This document shows positions 7,996 to 16,924 of a DNA stretch of 64,000 nucleotides, piece by piece. A program made the position numbers and the translations under genes. Numbering within the stretch: position 1 is the stretch's first letter; the number at the start of each line of letters is the position of its first letter. Below the pieces are notes generated by a model that was not told the origin of the DNA, did not search any database, and worked only from the letters and a program-made list of their open reading frames with translations. The stretch covers positions 620,001 to 684,000 of the forward strand of contig NZ_AP026802.1 of the NCBI RefSeq assembly GCF_033095985.1. The letters are read 5' to 3'. The DNA is from Xylocopilactobacillus apicola (lineage in GTDB: Bacteria; Bacillota; Bacilli; Lactobacillales; Lactobacillaceae).

Positions 7996-9738
7996 ATGAA
8001 AGAGAAAAAGATTGACTGGTCTCTTGGGGCAATCCTCCTCCTAGCGCTGTTTCTTTATAGCTGGAACATTTGCAACGCTGGTAATGCGAATGATTTCTAT
8101 ACCGCTGCGATTAAAAGCATGACTCAAAGTTGGGCTAATTTTTGGTATGCGAGTTTTGATCCGGCGGGCTATATTACTGTAGATAAGCCGCCGGTGGCGC
8201 TGTGGTTTATGACAATAAGTGCTAAAATTTTTGGTGTTCACGGCTGGAGTGTGGTTTTGCCTTCAATTTTGTTTGGGGTAGCTTCGATCTGGCTAATTTA
8301 TCAATTGGTGAGTCCATATTTCGGGAAAACTTCTGGTCGATTAGCAGCGCTTGCCTTAACCTTAACTCCGATTGTGGTAGCTAATTCTCGTAGTAACAAC
8401 ATGGATCCAACTTTGATTTTCTTTTTGTTACTGGCAGTTTATTTTCTTGAAAAATCAATCGAAGTTCATCAGTCACGGTGGCTGATGTTGAGTTTTGCGC
8501 TGGTGGGGGTTGCCTTTAATATTAAGATGCTCCAGGCTTTTATGATTTTGCCGATGATGTATTTGTTTTATTTTATCGCAAGTCCTTGTAACTTGACACA
8601 AAAACTAAAGAATCTAAGCTTAGCAACAGTGGTACTTGTGATATTTACCCTGTTTTGGCCGCTTACCGTCGATCTTACTCCTGCAAGTAAGCGGCCTTAT
8701 ATCGGTGGTTCGACTAATAATTCGGTGCTAAATCTGGCTTTTGGTTATAACGGAATTGAGCGCCTGTTAGGTCAATCGACGCAAAAAAATAATTCAACTC
8801 CACAAGCAAAGATTGTTTCAGATCAACAGAAAATCGATCCAGCATTTATGATTGGAAAACCTGGATTGTTTCGCATATTTCAAGCAGATTTAGGTCCGCA
8901 AATCAGTTGGCTCTTGCCATTGGCGCTGATTGGGGCAATTGGCGTCTTAAGTGTGAAGAAACAACAGCAAATCCTATTGTGGTTAGCTTGGTTAATTCCA
9001 GTCTACGGCTTCTTTTCGCTTGCAAATTTTTTTCATCCGTACTATTTGGTCATGCTAGCACCGCCAATTGCGGCGTTGTTTGGCATTGGCTTGCCAGCGT
9101 TAGTTCAACTATTTTATAATGGCCTAGCTTGGCAGCGAATGTTGCTACCAGGAGCGCTAATCGTGACGTTTTTACTCCAAATCTATTACGTATCGTTTTA
9201 TTATCGATGGAATGCAGCAATTTTGGCTATTATTGCCGTTTTGTTGACAACATCAAAGCAAAAAAATCTTCTAGCTCTTGTTACAGTTTGCCTCGTGGCG
9301 CCGGCTTGGTGGTCATTGACACCAACGATCGCAGGATTATCCGACGCTTACCCTTCAGCGGGGCCACAACTATTACGTAATAAAGATCACGGTTTCGAGA
9401 TCGATCAAACCCTTTTAACTTTTCTTCAAAAAAATCGCATCTCGGCTAAATATCTTTTTGCCACAAATGATTCCAGTACGGCTGCTCCTTATATCATTAA
9501 GAGCGGTGAGGCAGTGATGGCAATGGGCGGATTTAACGGAACAGATCCAGTAATAGATTTAAAAGAGTTTCAAAAAATGGTAAGAGCGGGCGAGGTAAAA
9601 TATTATTATTATACGAATCAGTGTTCTGGACACCAAGAGATTATTAATTGGATTGTTAAAAATGGTAAAAAAATTTCAAATAGTAATTTCAAAAACGGAA
9701 CACTTTATGATCTTACGGGCATTATTTTCCAAAAATAA
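7996..9738 (+). CDS. GT39-family membrane glycosyltransferase (YkcB/ArnT-like)
   Basis: A 580-residue polytopic protein of the protein-mannosyltransferase/ArnT superfamily, which moves sugars from polyprenyl-phosphate donors at the outer face of the membrane. The first loop holds the catalytic-type Asp region (GNANDFYTAAIKSM) and the family motif DKPPVALW; a second acidic site is NNMDPTLIF. About twelve hydrophobic segments follow, then a soluble C-terminal domain with KYLFATNDSSTAAPYI and AMGGFNGTDP, as in B. subtilis YkcB. A TTG three codons upstream is possible, but the ATG at 7996 is more natural. The acceptor is unknown. It stands alone between a terminator and a DUF915 gene. Confidence 0.82.
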   Translation: MKEKKIDWSLGAILLLALFLYSWNICNAGNANDFYTAAIKSMTQSWANFWYASFDPAGYITVDKPPVALWFMTISAKIFGVHGWSVVLPSILFGVASIWLIYQLVSPYFGKTSGRLAALALTLTPIVVANSRSNNMDPTLIFFLLLAVYFLEKSIEVHQSRWLMLSFALVGVAFNIKMLQAFMILPMMYLFYFIASPCNLTQKLKNLSLATVVLVIFTLFWPLTVDLTPASKRPYIGGSTNNSVLNLAFGYNGIERLLGQSTQKNNSTPQAKIVSDQQKIDPAFMIGKPGLFRIFQADLGPQISWLLPLALIGAIGVLSVKKQQQILLWLAWLIPVYGFFSLANFFHPYYLVMLAPPIAALFGIGLPALVQLFYNGLAWQRMLLPGALIVTFLLQIYYVSFYYRWNAAILAIIAVLLTTSKQKNLLALVTVCLVAPAWWSLTPTIAGLSDAYPSAGPQLLRNKDHGFEIDQTLLTFLQKNRISAKYLFATNDSSTAAPYIIKSGEAVMAMGGFNGTDPVIDLKEFQKMVRAGEVKYYYYTNQCSGHQEIINWIVKNGKKISNSNFKNGTLYDLTGIIFQK

Positions 9739-9752
9739 GTTATAATCAGGTC

Positions 9753-10559
9753 ATGAAACGAAAAAATATTTTAATTAGCTTAGTGATTTTGCTCGTTTTC
9801 CTAGCAGTTCTGGCAATTGGGTTAAAACCTAAAGAAGATAATTCTTCTTCAATCGACGAGCCTCGAAAAGCGATTAAAGAACCATTAATTATGATTCCCG
9901 GATCTGGCGGAGTTGCCGATAGTTACGATTCGATGATTAAAGTGATTCAAAAAAATCATTCAAAAACTTCTGTGTTGAAATTAACGGTAGATCAAAAAGG
10001 AAAAGTTCGAGCCAGCGGTAGACTAACGAGTACTGCGAGCTACCCTTTGGTGGTAGTAGCTTTTGTTGATAGTTCCGATCAAGCAGTGCCCGAACAAGGT
10101 GCTTGGTTTGGCTCGGCCTTGCGCTATTTGTCGGATCATTACGAATTTGAACGTTTTAACTATCTTGGTCACTCTAACGGGGGACCGATTATTACTTATT
10201 ACCTTGAAGAGCACGTTAAACCGAATGACCCTAAGGCTGATCGCTTGATGTTTTTGGGAGCCCCATTTAATGGTGTTGAAGCCTCAGACAATAAGACTAT
10301 TTCCTCTGATCTTAAACCGCTTTTGGTTAATAAAAGTAAAATTCCGTCCAATTTAATTGTCCGCAATTTTTACAGTGATGTCGGTGATGATTCAGACGGA
10401 GTAGTGCCAGTTAAAAGTGTCAAAGCAGGGAAATTGATTTATGGACAGACTGCAAGTTATGAAGATCGAAAATTACCTGGAAAAGTTGCGCACTCTTGGC
10501 TGATCGAAGGCACATCAAGCGGTAAAGAAGTGAACCAATTTTTCTTTGAAAAAAAATAA
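9753..10559 (+). CDS. DUF915 alpha/beta hydrolase, membrane-anchored
   Basis: A 268-residue alpha/beta-fold hydrolase of the DUF915 family common in lactobacilli. An N-terminal signal anchor (residues 6-24) is followed by an extracellular domain; the nucleophile elbow is GHSNGG, the oxyanion region IPGSGG, and the acid/His part includes SDGVVPV and AHSWL. Substrate unknown, probably an ester. A TATAAT lies six bases before the ATG, but with no convincing -35, so I do not call a promoter. It starts 14 bases after the glycosyltransferase gene. Confidence 0.85.
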   Translation: MKRKNILISLVILLVFLAVLAIGLKPKEDNSSSIDEPRKAIKEPLIMIPGSGGVADSYDSMIKVIQKNHSKTSVLKLTVDQKGKVRASGRLTSTASYPLVVVAFVDSSDQAVPEQGAWFGSALRYLSDHYEFERFNYLGHSNGGPIITYYLEEHVKPNDPKADRLMFLGAPFNGVEASDNKTISSDLKPLLVNKSKIPSNLIVRNFYSDVGDDSDGVVPVKSVKAGKLIYGQTASYEDRKLPGKVAHSWLIEGTSSGKEVNQFFFEKK

Positions 10560-10575
10560 TATAAGGAGATTTAAA

Positions 10576-11505
10576 ATGGTTAAAATTGGTAAAAGTTCAG
10601 TTGAGACAACTCCGATGGGACTAGGTACTAACGCTGTTGGGGGGCACAATTTATTTAGTAATCTCGACGATCAAGAAGGGATTCGCATTGTCCAAAAATC
10701 CATTGCTTCAGGGATTACATTGCTTGATACCGCGTTTGTTTACGGATTGGGCGAATCCGAAAAATTGATTGGTCAGGCAATTAAGGGAATGGATCGAAGT
10801 AAAATTCAGATTGCTAGTAAAGGCGCCCAAAAATTACAGCCAGATGGAAGTTTAGAATTAGATAACTCGCCGGAATTTTTAAGACAGGCGGTGGAAGATA
10901 GCTTGAAACGGTTAAATACCGATTATCTAGATATTTTCTATATTCATTTTCCGGCTGGTAAGACTCCGCTTAATGAGGCTGTGTCAGCTCTTAATGATTT
11001 GAAAAAAGCTGGAAAAATTAGAGCAATCGGAGTTTCCAATTTAAGTAAAGATCAATTAATTGAAGCAAATCGTGATGGCTTAGTTGATGTCGATGAAGAA
11101 CAATACAGCCTAATTCACCGCGAAATGGAACAGGATCGGTTTGACTATTTAAAACAAGAACAGATTTCTTTTGTTCCATATTTCCCTTTGGCATCCGGCC
11201 TGCTAACTGGTAAATATCAAGAAGAACAAAGTTTTCCAGTTGGAGACGTTCGCCACGATGACCCGAATTTTAAGGGTCAGCAATTTAAAGAAATTAATCA
11301 ACGTGTTGATGTTTTGCGACGGTTGGCAGCTGAACACGAAGTCAGTGTAGCAGAAGTAGTTTTGGCCTGGTATTTGAAAAATCCCGCTATTTCGGTAGTT
11401 ATTCCGGGAGCCAAGAAAGTATCGCAAGTTGAAGATAATGCTAAATCTTTAAATATTAAGTTAAACGAGCAAGAACTCCTTCTTATTGATCAGACTTTTA
11501 AGTAA
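10576..11505 (+). CDS. Aldo/keto reductase
   Basis: A 309-residue NADPH-dependent oxidoreductase with the TIM-barrel layout of the IolS/YhdN-like aldo/keto reductases. The tetrad is visible as DTAFVYG (Asp and Tyr), the Lys in IASKG and the His in FYIHFP. The C-terminal VVIPGAKKVSQVEDN binds the nucleotide phosphate. The start is the ATG at 10576 behind ATAAGGAG; the open frame continues 10 codons upstream into the hydrolase gene. The substrate cannot be told from sequence. Confidence 0.9.
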   Translation: MVKIGKSSVETTPMGLGTNAVGGHNLFSNLDDQEGIRIVQKSIASGITLLDTAFVYGLGESEKLIGQAIKGMDRSKIQIASKGAQKLQPDGSLELDNSPEFLRQAVEDSLKRLNTDYLDIFYIHFPAGKTPLNEAVSALNDLKKAGKIRAIGVSNLSKDQLIEANRDGLVDVDEEQYSLIHREMEQDRFDYLKQEQISFVPYFPLASGLLTGKYQEEQSFPVGDVRHDDPNFKGQQFKEINQRVDVLRRLAAEHEVSVAEVVLAWYLKNPAISVVIPGAKKVSQVEDNAKSLNIKLNEQELLLIDQTFK

Positions 11506-11600
11506 AATTGACAAAATAACATTTTTTAGAAAGTGTCAAAGCTAAAAAGATATTTTAATGGAGCTTGTGCTAAAATATTTATAATGAGGAGGACGCAGTA

Positions 11601-11816
11601 GTGGATTATAATTTTGATGATCGTCTTTTATGGGAATCGGTTGAATTAACTAAAGAAAATTTCCATGATAATCTTTTGCGTTTAAACGGAATTTATTATC
11701 GTTACGAATGTAGCACTCCTTTGAAAATCGGAGAAACCGTGATTATAACCGGAATCAAGGGTAACGTATTGCTATTAGAAAAATATCTGGCAGGAGGAAA
11801 ATATGCTAACTTTTAA
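11601..11816 (+). CDS. Minimal NfeD-type OB-fold protein
   Basis: A 71-residue soluble protein with a GTG start behind GAGGAGG. Its core (LRLNGIYYRYECSTPLKIGETVIITGIKGNVLLLEKY) fits the OB-fold domain found at the C-terminus of NfeD proteins. The membrane helices and serine-protease part of long NfeD proteins are absent. It overlaps the following SPFH/stomatin gene by 14 bases. NfeD and stomatin-like proteins are regular partners in membrane microdomains, so the context supports the call. Confidence 0.65.
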   Translation: MDYNFDDRLLWESVELTKENFHDNLLRLNGIYYRYECSTPLKIGETVIITGIKGNVLLLEKYLAGGKYANF

Positions 11817-12684
11817 TTGGATTGCTTTAATTATTTTAATTGTTTTTGTGGTATTTTTAATTTTGAATCGAGGAATTGCTATTATTTCGCAAAATCAGGT
11901 GGGAATGGTTTCAACATTGGGAAAATATTCTCGTAAAATAGAACCAGGAATGCACCTGGTGCTTCCGTTTATTACACGGGTTGATCGCGTTGATTTAGCA
12001 CAAGTGCCGCTCAAACTAAACGAACAGTCGGTAATCTCTAAAGATAATGCCGAAGTAATTATTAGCTTGTCTTTGAACTACCATGTCACAGATCCATACA
12101 AATTTACTTTTGAAAATGCTGATTCGGTTCAAAGCATGATTCAGCAATCACGAGCTCATTTGCGGGGAATCATCGGGACAATGGAACTTAATGAGGTTTT
12201 AAATGGAACTGAAAGAATTAATGCGCAGCTTTCTAAAGAGTTAGGCTCAATTACAGATTCATACGGGGTCAATGTTGACCGTATTAACATTGATACGATT
12301 CAACCGACGCCCGAGATTCAAGAATCTATGAATAAACAGATCAACGCCACAAGAGAACGGGAAGCGGCAATTGCAAAAGCTGAAGGGGAGGCAAGGAGTA
12401 TTGAATTAACAACTAAAGCTAATAACGATGCTTTGATTGCGACGGCAGAAGCTAATGCTCAAGCTGTTAAAGTAGCAGCAGATGCTGAGACTTATCGAAT
12501 TACTAAAGAAAACGAAATTCTTAGTCAATCCTCGGATCAATATTTGGCGGCTCAAAGTATTGAAGCTTTTGGTAAATTAGCAAATAGTCAGTCTAATACC
12601 GTTGTAATTCCAACTTCTGTAACCGACTCGCTGGGGAGCATTAAAACTTTAGGCGCGGTTTTAGAAAATAAAAAGGAAAAATAA
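11803..12684 (+). CDS. SPFH/band 7 stomatin-like protein
   Basis: A 293-residue paraslipin: one N-terminal membrane helix (3-26), then the SPFH domain (IISQNQVGMVSTLGKYSRKIEPGMHLVLPF ... GTMELNEVLNGTERINAQL, from about 27 to 190), an Ala/Glu-rich coiled coil (EREAAIAKAEGEARSI), and a C-terminal SLGSIKTLGA region. It is cytosol-facing at the membrane and oligomerises in lipid microdomains. Translation starts behind GGAGGA and is coupled to the NfeD-like gene. It may help membrane-protein quality control. Confidence 0.92.
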   Translation: MLTFNWIALIILIVFVVFLILNRGIAIISQNQVGMVSTLGKYSRKIEPGMHLVLPFITRVDRVDLAQVPLKLNEQSVISKDNAEVIISLSLNYHVTDPYKFTFENADSVQSMIQQSRAHLRGIIGTMELNEVLNGTERINAQLSKELGSITDSYGVNVDRINIDTIQPTPEIQESMNKQINATREREAAIAKAEGEARSIELTTKANNDALIATAEANAQAVKVAADAETYRITKENEILSQSSDQYLAAQSIEAFGKLANSQSNTVVIPTSVTDSLGSIKTLGAVLENKKEK

Positions 12685-12687
12685 TTC

Positions 12688-13248
12688 GTGAAATTTAAGA
12701 AATTTGGTCAAAAAGGACAGGTTCTAAGTGAAAATAAAATTTATAAAGGACCTATTTTTGATTTAGTTAAACAAGTAATCAAGACGCCGGATGATTTAAC
12801 GGTTGAAAGAGATTTAATTAAACATGGACCAGCGGTAAATATTCTGGCTTTAACTCCCGATCATCGGATTATTCTAAATGAAGAGTATCGAACTGGAGTT
12901 AACCGGGAAGTTATTGCTTTACCAGCAGGATTAACTGATCCAAATGAGAGCGATGAAGAAGCAGTTAGACGAGAACTGCGAGAAGAAACGGGTTACCAAG
13001 CACAAGAAGTCAAAATGATGACCTACGTTACTAGTTCCGATGGTTTCACTAACGAAATGGTTGGCTTAGCTTTAGTTAAATTTGACCCATCTAATCAAGG
13101 AGAGCGCCATTTTGATGCAGATGAGTATGTTACTAATCATTTAGTTCCTTTTGAAGAAGCCTTGCAATTGGTTAAGGACGGTAAAATTTTTTCTGCACAT
13201 TCAGTTGCTTCAATTTTGTACTTTAACAATTTTGAAAGGGATTTTTAG
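12688..13248 (+). CDS. NUDIX hydrolase, ADP-ribose pyrophosphatase type
   Basis: A 186-residue cytosolic pyrophosphohydrolase. The NUDIX box spans residues 81-103 with G81, E87, R95, E96, E99, E100 and G102 all in place, so it should bind Mg and cut nucleoside diphosphate-linked compounds; the preceding VIALPAG is typical of the ADP-ribose class (NudF/YqkG). It starts with GTG at 12688 behind AAAAGGAAAA and shares one base with the next gene, a glycerophosphodiester phosphodiesterase. Both look like clean-up enzymes for metabolites. Confidence 0.9.
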   Translation: MKFKKFGQKGQVLSENKIYKGPIFDLVKQVIKTPDDLTVERDLIKHGPAVNILALTPDHRIILNEEYRTGVNREVIALPAGLTDPNESDEEAVRRELREETGYQAQEVKMMTYVTSSDGFTNEMVGLALVKFDPSNQGERHFDADEYVTNHLVPFEEALQLVKDGKIFSAHSVASILYFNNFERDF

Positions 13249-13946
13249 TGACAACTATTTTTGCCCATCGAGGTTTTCACTTAACTGAGCCCGAAAATTC
13301 GATGGCTGCATTTGCTGCAGCTATAAAAATGAAAGCCGAAGGTATTGAAACGGATGTTCATTTAACGAAAGATCAAGTTCCAGTAATTATGCATGATGAG
13401 TCTTTAAAACGCATGACAGGAGATCCCAGGTACGTAAATGACTTAACTTTAAGTCAACTAAAAGAACTTCATTTAGAGAACTCTAGCGAACAAATCCCGA
13501 CGCTTTTTGAGTTTTTGAGCTATCTTAAAGAAGTTGATTATCCCGGAATTTTGAATTTAGAAATTAAGACAGATAAAATTCATTATCCTGAAATTGAGGA
13601 AATTACCCTTAAAGTTATTCAGCAAGTAAATGTTGATTGCAGAGTTATTTTCTCAAGTTTTTATGCACCGACATTAATCAAACTACATTCAATGGGCAAT
13701 TTTGAGTGTGCGTATTTATTTAAATTTAGTGATCGTGAGGCTTTAAAATTGCTTCAGGCGGGAGTCGTTCAAAGTTTGCATCCAAGGTATCATTATGCTT
13801 TAAGGGATCAAGCATTTCCTGTCCGTGCGTGGACGATTAATCGTCCCCTTCAAATGTCAAAGTGTTTTGCTAAAGGTCTTGCGGGTATTTTTACTGACGA
13901 GTTGGAGTTGGCCTTTCAAATAAGAGATAACAAAAAAGTGATCTAA
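13248..13946 (+). CDS. Glycerophosphodiester phosphodiesterase
   Basis: GDPD enzymes split glycerophosphodiesters into glycerol-3-phosphate and an alcohol. The 232-residue product has the expected signature: IFAHRGFHLTEPENSM at the N-terminus, ETDVHLTKDQVPVIMHD (metal ligands Glu/Asp and the general-acid His) and LEIKTD, then VRAWTIN near the end. No signal peptide, so it acts in the cytosol. It begins with GTG overlapping the last base of the NUDIX stop codon; the stop lies inside the bidirectional terminator. Confidence 0.92.
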   Translation: MTTIFAHRGFHLTEPENSMAAFAAAIKMKAEGIETDVHLTKDQVPVIMHDESLKRMTGDPRYVNDLTLSQLKELHLENSSEQIPTLFEFLSYLKEVDYPGILNLEIKTDKIHYPEIEEITLKVIQQVNVDCRVIFSSFYAPTLIKLHSMGNFECAYLFKFSDREALKLLQAGVVQSLHPRYHYALRDQAFPVRAWTINRPLQMSKCFAKGLAGIFTDELELAFQIRDNKKVI

Positions 13947-13963
13947 ATTGTGATCACTTTTTT
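13932..13963. terminator. Bidirectional terminator between GDPD and the RpiR regulator
   Basis: AAAAAAGTGATC and GATCACTTTTTT form a perfect 12-base inverted repeat around an 8-base loop. T-runs on both strands allow it to stop both converging transcripts. Confidence 0.88.
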
Positions 13964-13974
13964 GTTTGGGAAAA

Positions 13975-14859
13975 TTAACAATCTACTATACCACTATCAA
14001 TGACAATTTTTTTCTGATGAGGTTTTCCATGAATTCGGGAGTATGATTTTTGGATTTGATGAGCATGACGCTCAAAGTCTCGCTGGAAATAGCGATAATA
14101 CAAAAGATCTATGCAATACAACTGTGCTAAAAGGCTGGTAGTTGCAGAAGTTCTCATTGGATTATGGAATCCACTTGAACTATAAGTTAAAACATAATCA
14201 GCACATTTTGCCAATTGACTTTTTGGAGTACGCGTTAATACCACAGTTTTATTTCCGGGGGGAACAGATTTTAAAATGTTTTTCAATAGTGGTCGTTCTC
14301 CACTATTAGAAATCACGATAAAAACACCCGGTGTGGGTTGATTGGACAGATGGGCAATTACTTCATCTGCATCACGAGCCAAAAACGGACTAATACCTAA
14401 ACGACCAAATTTTAAAACAAAATCTCTGGCTGCTAAAAGTGATGCACCGATACCGAATATACTGATACTTTTACTTTCGATGATTAGATCAACTACTTTA
14501 CTGATGATTGTTTCATCTAAGGTTTTATTGGTTTCAGCCAAAGTTTGTTGAATTCGGAGCGTCAACTTTCCTTCGATACTTTCAAGGTCTTCTTCAGGAT
14601 TAATTTCTTCAAGTAAAGATTTGTCAAGATTTTGTAAAGCCGAAAGCTGAATTTTTAAGTCTGAAAATCCAGTGGCTCCCACTGAGCGAGAAAAACGAAC
14701 AATGGTTGCTTGACTAGTACCACTAGCATTACCTAGATCTTTGATACTCATCTTGGGAATTTCATCCTGATGATTCAAGATATACTTGCCGATCTTTTTT
14801 TCAGTAAAGCTGAAATTATCAAAATTGTCGATGATTTTTAATAAAATATTTTCTGTCAT
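13975..14859 (-). CDS. MurR/RpiR family transcription regulator
   Basis: A 294-residue regulator with an N-terminal RpiR-type helix-turn-helix (about 1-77; MSIKDLGNASGTSQATIVRFSRSVGATGFSDLK) and a C-terminal SIS sugar-phosphate isomerase-like domain (about 120-260; ISIFGIGASLLAARDFVLKFGRLG, VFIVISNSGERP). Members sense phosphosugars and control carbohydrate genes. No sugar operon adjoins it; the nearest possible target is the divergent aldo/keto reductase gene, 368 bases away, so its regulon is open. Confidence 0.9.
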   Translation of the reverse strand: MTENILLKIIDNFDNFSFTEKKIGKYILNHQDEIPKMSIKDLGNASGTSQATIVRFSRSVGATGFSDLKIQLSALQNLDKSLLEEINPEEDLESIEGKLTLRIQQTLAETNKTLDETIISKVVDLIIESKSISIFGIGASLLAARDFVLKFGRLGISPFLARDADEVIAHLSNQPTPGVFIVISNSGERPLLKNILKSVPPGNKTVVLTRTPKSQLAKCADYVLTYSSSGFHNPMRTSATTSLLAQLYCIDLLYYRYFQRDFERHAHQIQKSYSRIHGKPHQKKIVIDSGIVDC

Positions 14860-14940
14860 TACGCTTTTTTTTGTATTTTAAACAATACCCTAAATCCTTT
14901 TCTTTGTGCAGAAAGCTAGCTAAAAAACTTACTTTTATTA

Positions 14941-14949
14941 ATTATAACA
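14941..14949 (-). promoter_or_regulatory. Extended -10 promoter for the RpiR gene
   Basis: Read on the minus strand, TGTTATAAT is an extended -10 element; the -35 is poor. It would give a leader of about 75 bases ahead of the RpiR start. Confidence 0.45.
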
Positions 14950-15227
14950 AAGTTTGAGATCTAAGACATTATGTTTTTGACTCACTCTAAATAAGTATTT
15001 TTTGTAAGCACAATCATTCTCGTCCTACAAGTGAAGAGATGCTAAACCGAATGCAATAAAAGCAAAGGACTAGTTCCATAAAATAATGATCAATACTGCC
15101 AAAAGAAATATTATCTGTTGTTAAAGTGGGGTAGATTGTGCTGATTTCAATCCTCACTTATTTTAAGTTAGCCATATTAAATATTTCTGCGATAAAGAGT
15201 ACAATGAAAAGTAAATAGGAGGTTCAA
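14950..15227. other. Intergenic region without a recognised element
   Basis: This AT-rich divergent gap between the RpiR gene and the aldo/keto reductase gene contains no convincing open frame, RNA or repeat. The reductase has a clear AATAGGAGG ribosome binding site; a TACAAT at about 15200 may be its -10 box, but the -35 is weak. Confidence 0.5.
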
Positions 15228-16076
15228 ATGACAATTTTGACAGAAAATTTTACTTTAAATAATGGAATAAAAATCCCCAAAGTGGGCTTTGGAACTTGGG
15301 AAATTCCGAATGGAGCCCCTGCCTACAATTCAACCAAATGGGCTTTAAAAGCGGGATATCGCCATATTGATACTGCTCTGGTTTATGAAAATGAAAAAAG
15401 TATTGGTGAGGCGATCAAAGATTCTGGGATCGCTCGTTCTGAAATTTTTCTAACGACTAAACAACCTGCTCAAAACAAATCATACGATCAAGCCTTGAAG
15501 GATTTCGACCAATCAATAAAAAATTTAGGGGTCGATTATGTTGATTTGTATTTGATTCATGCCCCGTGGCCTTGGGATTTAGCAGGCCAAAGATTCAATC
15601 AAGAAAATTTAGCAGTTTGGCAAGCTTTGAGTGAAATTTATCAAAGCGGCTGTGCTAAGGCAATTGGCGTCTCTAATTTCGATGTTGAAGATTTACAGAA
15701 TCTGTTAGAAAACAGTTCAGTTAGACCAGCAGTTAATCAGATTATGTACTACATTGGTTTTACTGAACCGAAAATAAGCAAATTCTGCCAGGAAAATGAT
15801 ATTTTGGTAGAGGCTTATTCGCCACTGGCAACAGGCTTGATGTTAAATAATCCCACGGTTAAAGAAATCGCAGCTAAATATCAGGTTACTTCAGCCCAGT
15901 TAGCTTTGCGGTTTGTATTAGAAAAAGGGGCTCTGCCACTTCCAAGATCAACTCAAGAGAAGCATATTATTGATAATGCGAAGTTGGATTTTGAGCTGAC
16001 ATCAACGGATCTGGAATTATTATCTGAACTCAAAGACACTGCGCCTAAGCACTACCATAACGAAACTCAAGGTTAA
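15228..16076 (+). CDS. Aldo/keto reductase, diketogluconate-reductase type
   Basis: A 282-residue reductase of the AKR5 type. The catalytic tetrad is visible: Asp and Tyr in DTALVYENE, Lys in LTTKQP and His in YLIHAPWPW. The C-terminal LPRSTQEKHIIDN binds the NADPH phosphate. These enzymes reduce small carbonyls such as methylglyoxal and keto sugars. It stands alone with a strong ribosome binding site and is divergent from the RpiR regulator. Confidence 0.92.
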   Translation: MTILTENFTLNNGIKIPKVGFGTWEIPNGAPAYNSTKWALKAGYRHIDTALVYENEKSIGEAIKDSGIARSEIFLTTKQPAQNKSYDQALKDFDQSIKNLGVDYVDLYLIHAPWPWDLAGQRFNQENLAVWQALSEIYQSGCAKAIGVSNFDVEDLQNLLENSSVRPAVNQIMYYIGFTEPKISKFCQENDILVEAYSPLATGLMLNNPTVKEIAAKYQVTSAQLALRFVLEKGALPLPRSTQEKHIIDNAKLDFELTSTDLELLSELKDTAPKHYHNETQG

Positions 16077-16152
16077 AGATAGTTTAAAGAAGTTTCTTTT
16101 GATGTATTAATTTTGTTATGATTATTACTAACGCTAATTAAAGGGACTTTTT

Positions 16153-16806
16153 ATGCAGTTTTTAGACTATTTGATTCATTTAGAGAAATATTTACCTCAA
16201 TTTATTCAACTTTATGGTTCATGGATTTATGTTTTATATTTTTTAGTACTTTTTGTGGAAACCGGACTGGTAATTTTTCCATTTTTGCCAGGTGATTCGA
16301 TTTTATTTCTGGGCGGCTCGTTAGCAGCATTAAAAAATGGGGGTATTAACCTCTGGCTATTGATGATTATTTCGGTTGTGGCTGCGATTTTAGGTGATTT
16401 TGTTAATTTTGAAATTGGTAAACGTTTTGGGCACCACATTGAAAATAGTCCGCGCTGGCAGAGGTTTATTAAACCTGAGTATCTAAAGCGAGCGCAAAAC
16501 TTTTTTGATCGTTACGGAAAAATTTCGATTTTCTTAGGGCGTTTTATGCCGATTATTCGGACAATGGTTCCTTTTGTTGCAGGGACTGCTAAGATGACTT
16601 ATCGTCATTTCGTAGCTTATAACTTGATCGGTGGGGTGACTTGGGTTGGCTTCATGACGCTTTTAGGCTATTTCTTTGGTCAGCAGCCTTTTGTTCAAAA
16701 ACATTTTTCTCTCATTTTGGTCGCAATAATTTTTATTTCTATTTTGCCAGCGGTGATTGTTTGGCTCAAAGGATTACTGACCAAAAAAAGTCAGAATAAA
16801 AATTAA
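16153..16806 (+). CDS. DedA family membrane protein
   Basis: A 217-residue polytopic protein of the DedA/SNARE-associated superfamily, now linked to flipping of polyprenyl-phosphate or phospholipids across the membrane. It shows the conserved core FVETGLVIFPFLPGDSILFLGG (split here by family numbering: Glu near 37, then PFLPGDS), and the re-entrant motif FLGRFMPIIRTMVPFVAGTAKM with its essential Arg residues. Membrane helices lie at about 20-40, 55-80, 140-165 and 180-200. It has its own ribosome binding site (AAAGGGA) and ends at a terminator. Confidence 0.92.
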   Translation: MQFLDYLIHLEKYLPQFIQLYGSWIYVLYFLVLFVETGLVIFPFLPGDSILFLGGSLAALKNGGINLWLLMIISVVAAILGDFVNFEIGKRFGHHIENSPRWQRFIKPEYLKRAQNFFDRYGKISIFLGRFMPIIRTMVPFVAGTAKMTYRHFVAYNLIGGVTWVGFMTLLGYFFGQQPFVQKHFSLILVAIIFISILPAVIVWLKGLLTKKSQNKN

Positions 16807-16819
16807 TTTTTTTAAGAGG

Positions 16820-16878
16820 CAGGTTCAAACCGAAATATTGAATAGAAATTATAAAATTCGGCTTTGAAACTGTTTTTT
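16820..16878 (+). terminator. Rho-independent terminator after the DedA gene
   Basis: CAGGTTCAAACCGAA and TTCGGCTTTGAAACTG pair imperfectly around a loop of about 22 bases, followed by six to seven T. Confidence 0.6.
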
Positions 16879-16924
16879 ATTAGAAAAAGATGTATAATAA
16901 GAAAATTAGAGAGAGGTGATTGAT

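Noticed and set aside
9741-9746. TATAAT six bases before the DUF915 hydrolase start as a leaderless promoter
   Set aside because: There is no extended TG motif and no -35 match, so it could be chance in AT-rich DNA.
10023-10248. Open frames on both strands inside the DUF915 hydrolase gene
   Set aside because: Shadows of the real gene, without start signals or protein family features.
11508-11513. TTGACA after the first aldo/keto reductase gene
   Set aside because: No acceptable -10 box follows at 16-18 bases; I do not call a promoter for the NfeD-stomatin genes from it.
16864-16898. TTGAAA and TATAAT before the choloylglycine hydrolase gene
   Set aside because: The spacing is 23 bases, too long for a standard promoter; TTGAAA is also part of the preceding terminator stem.
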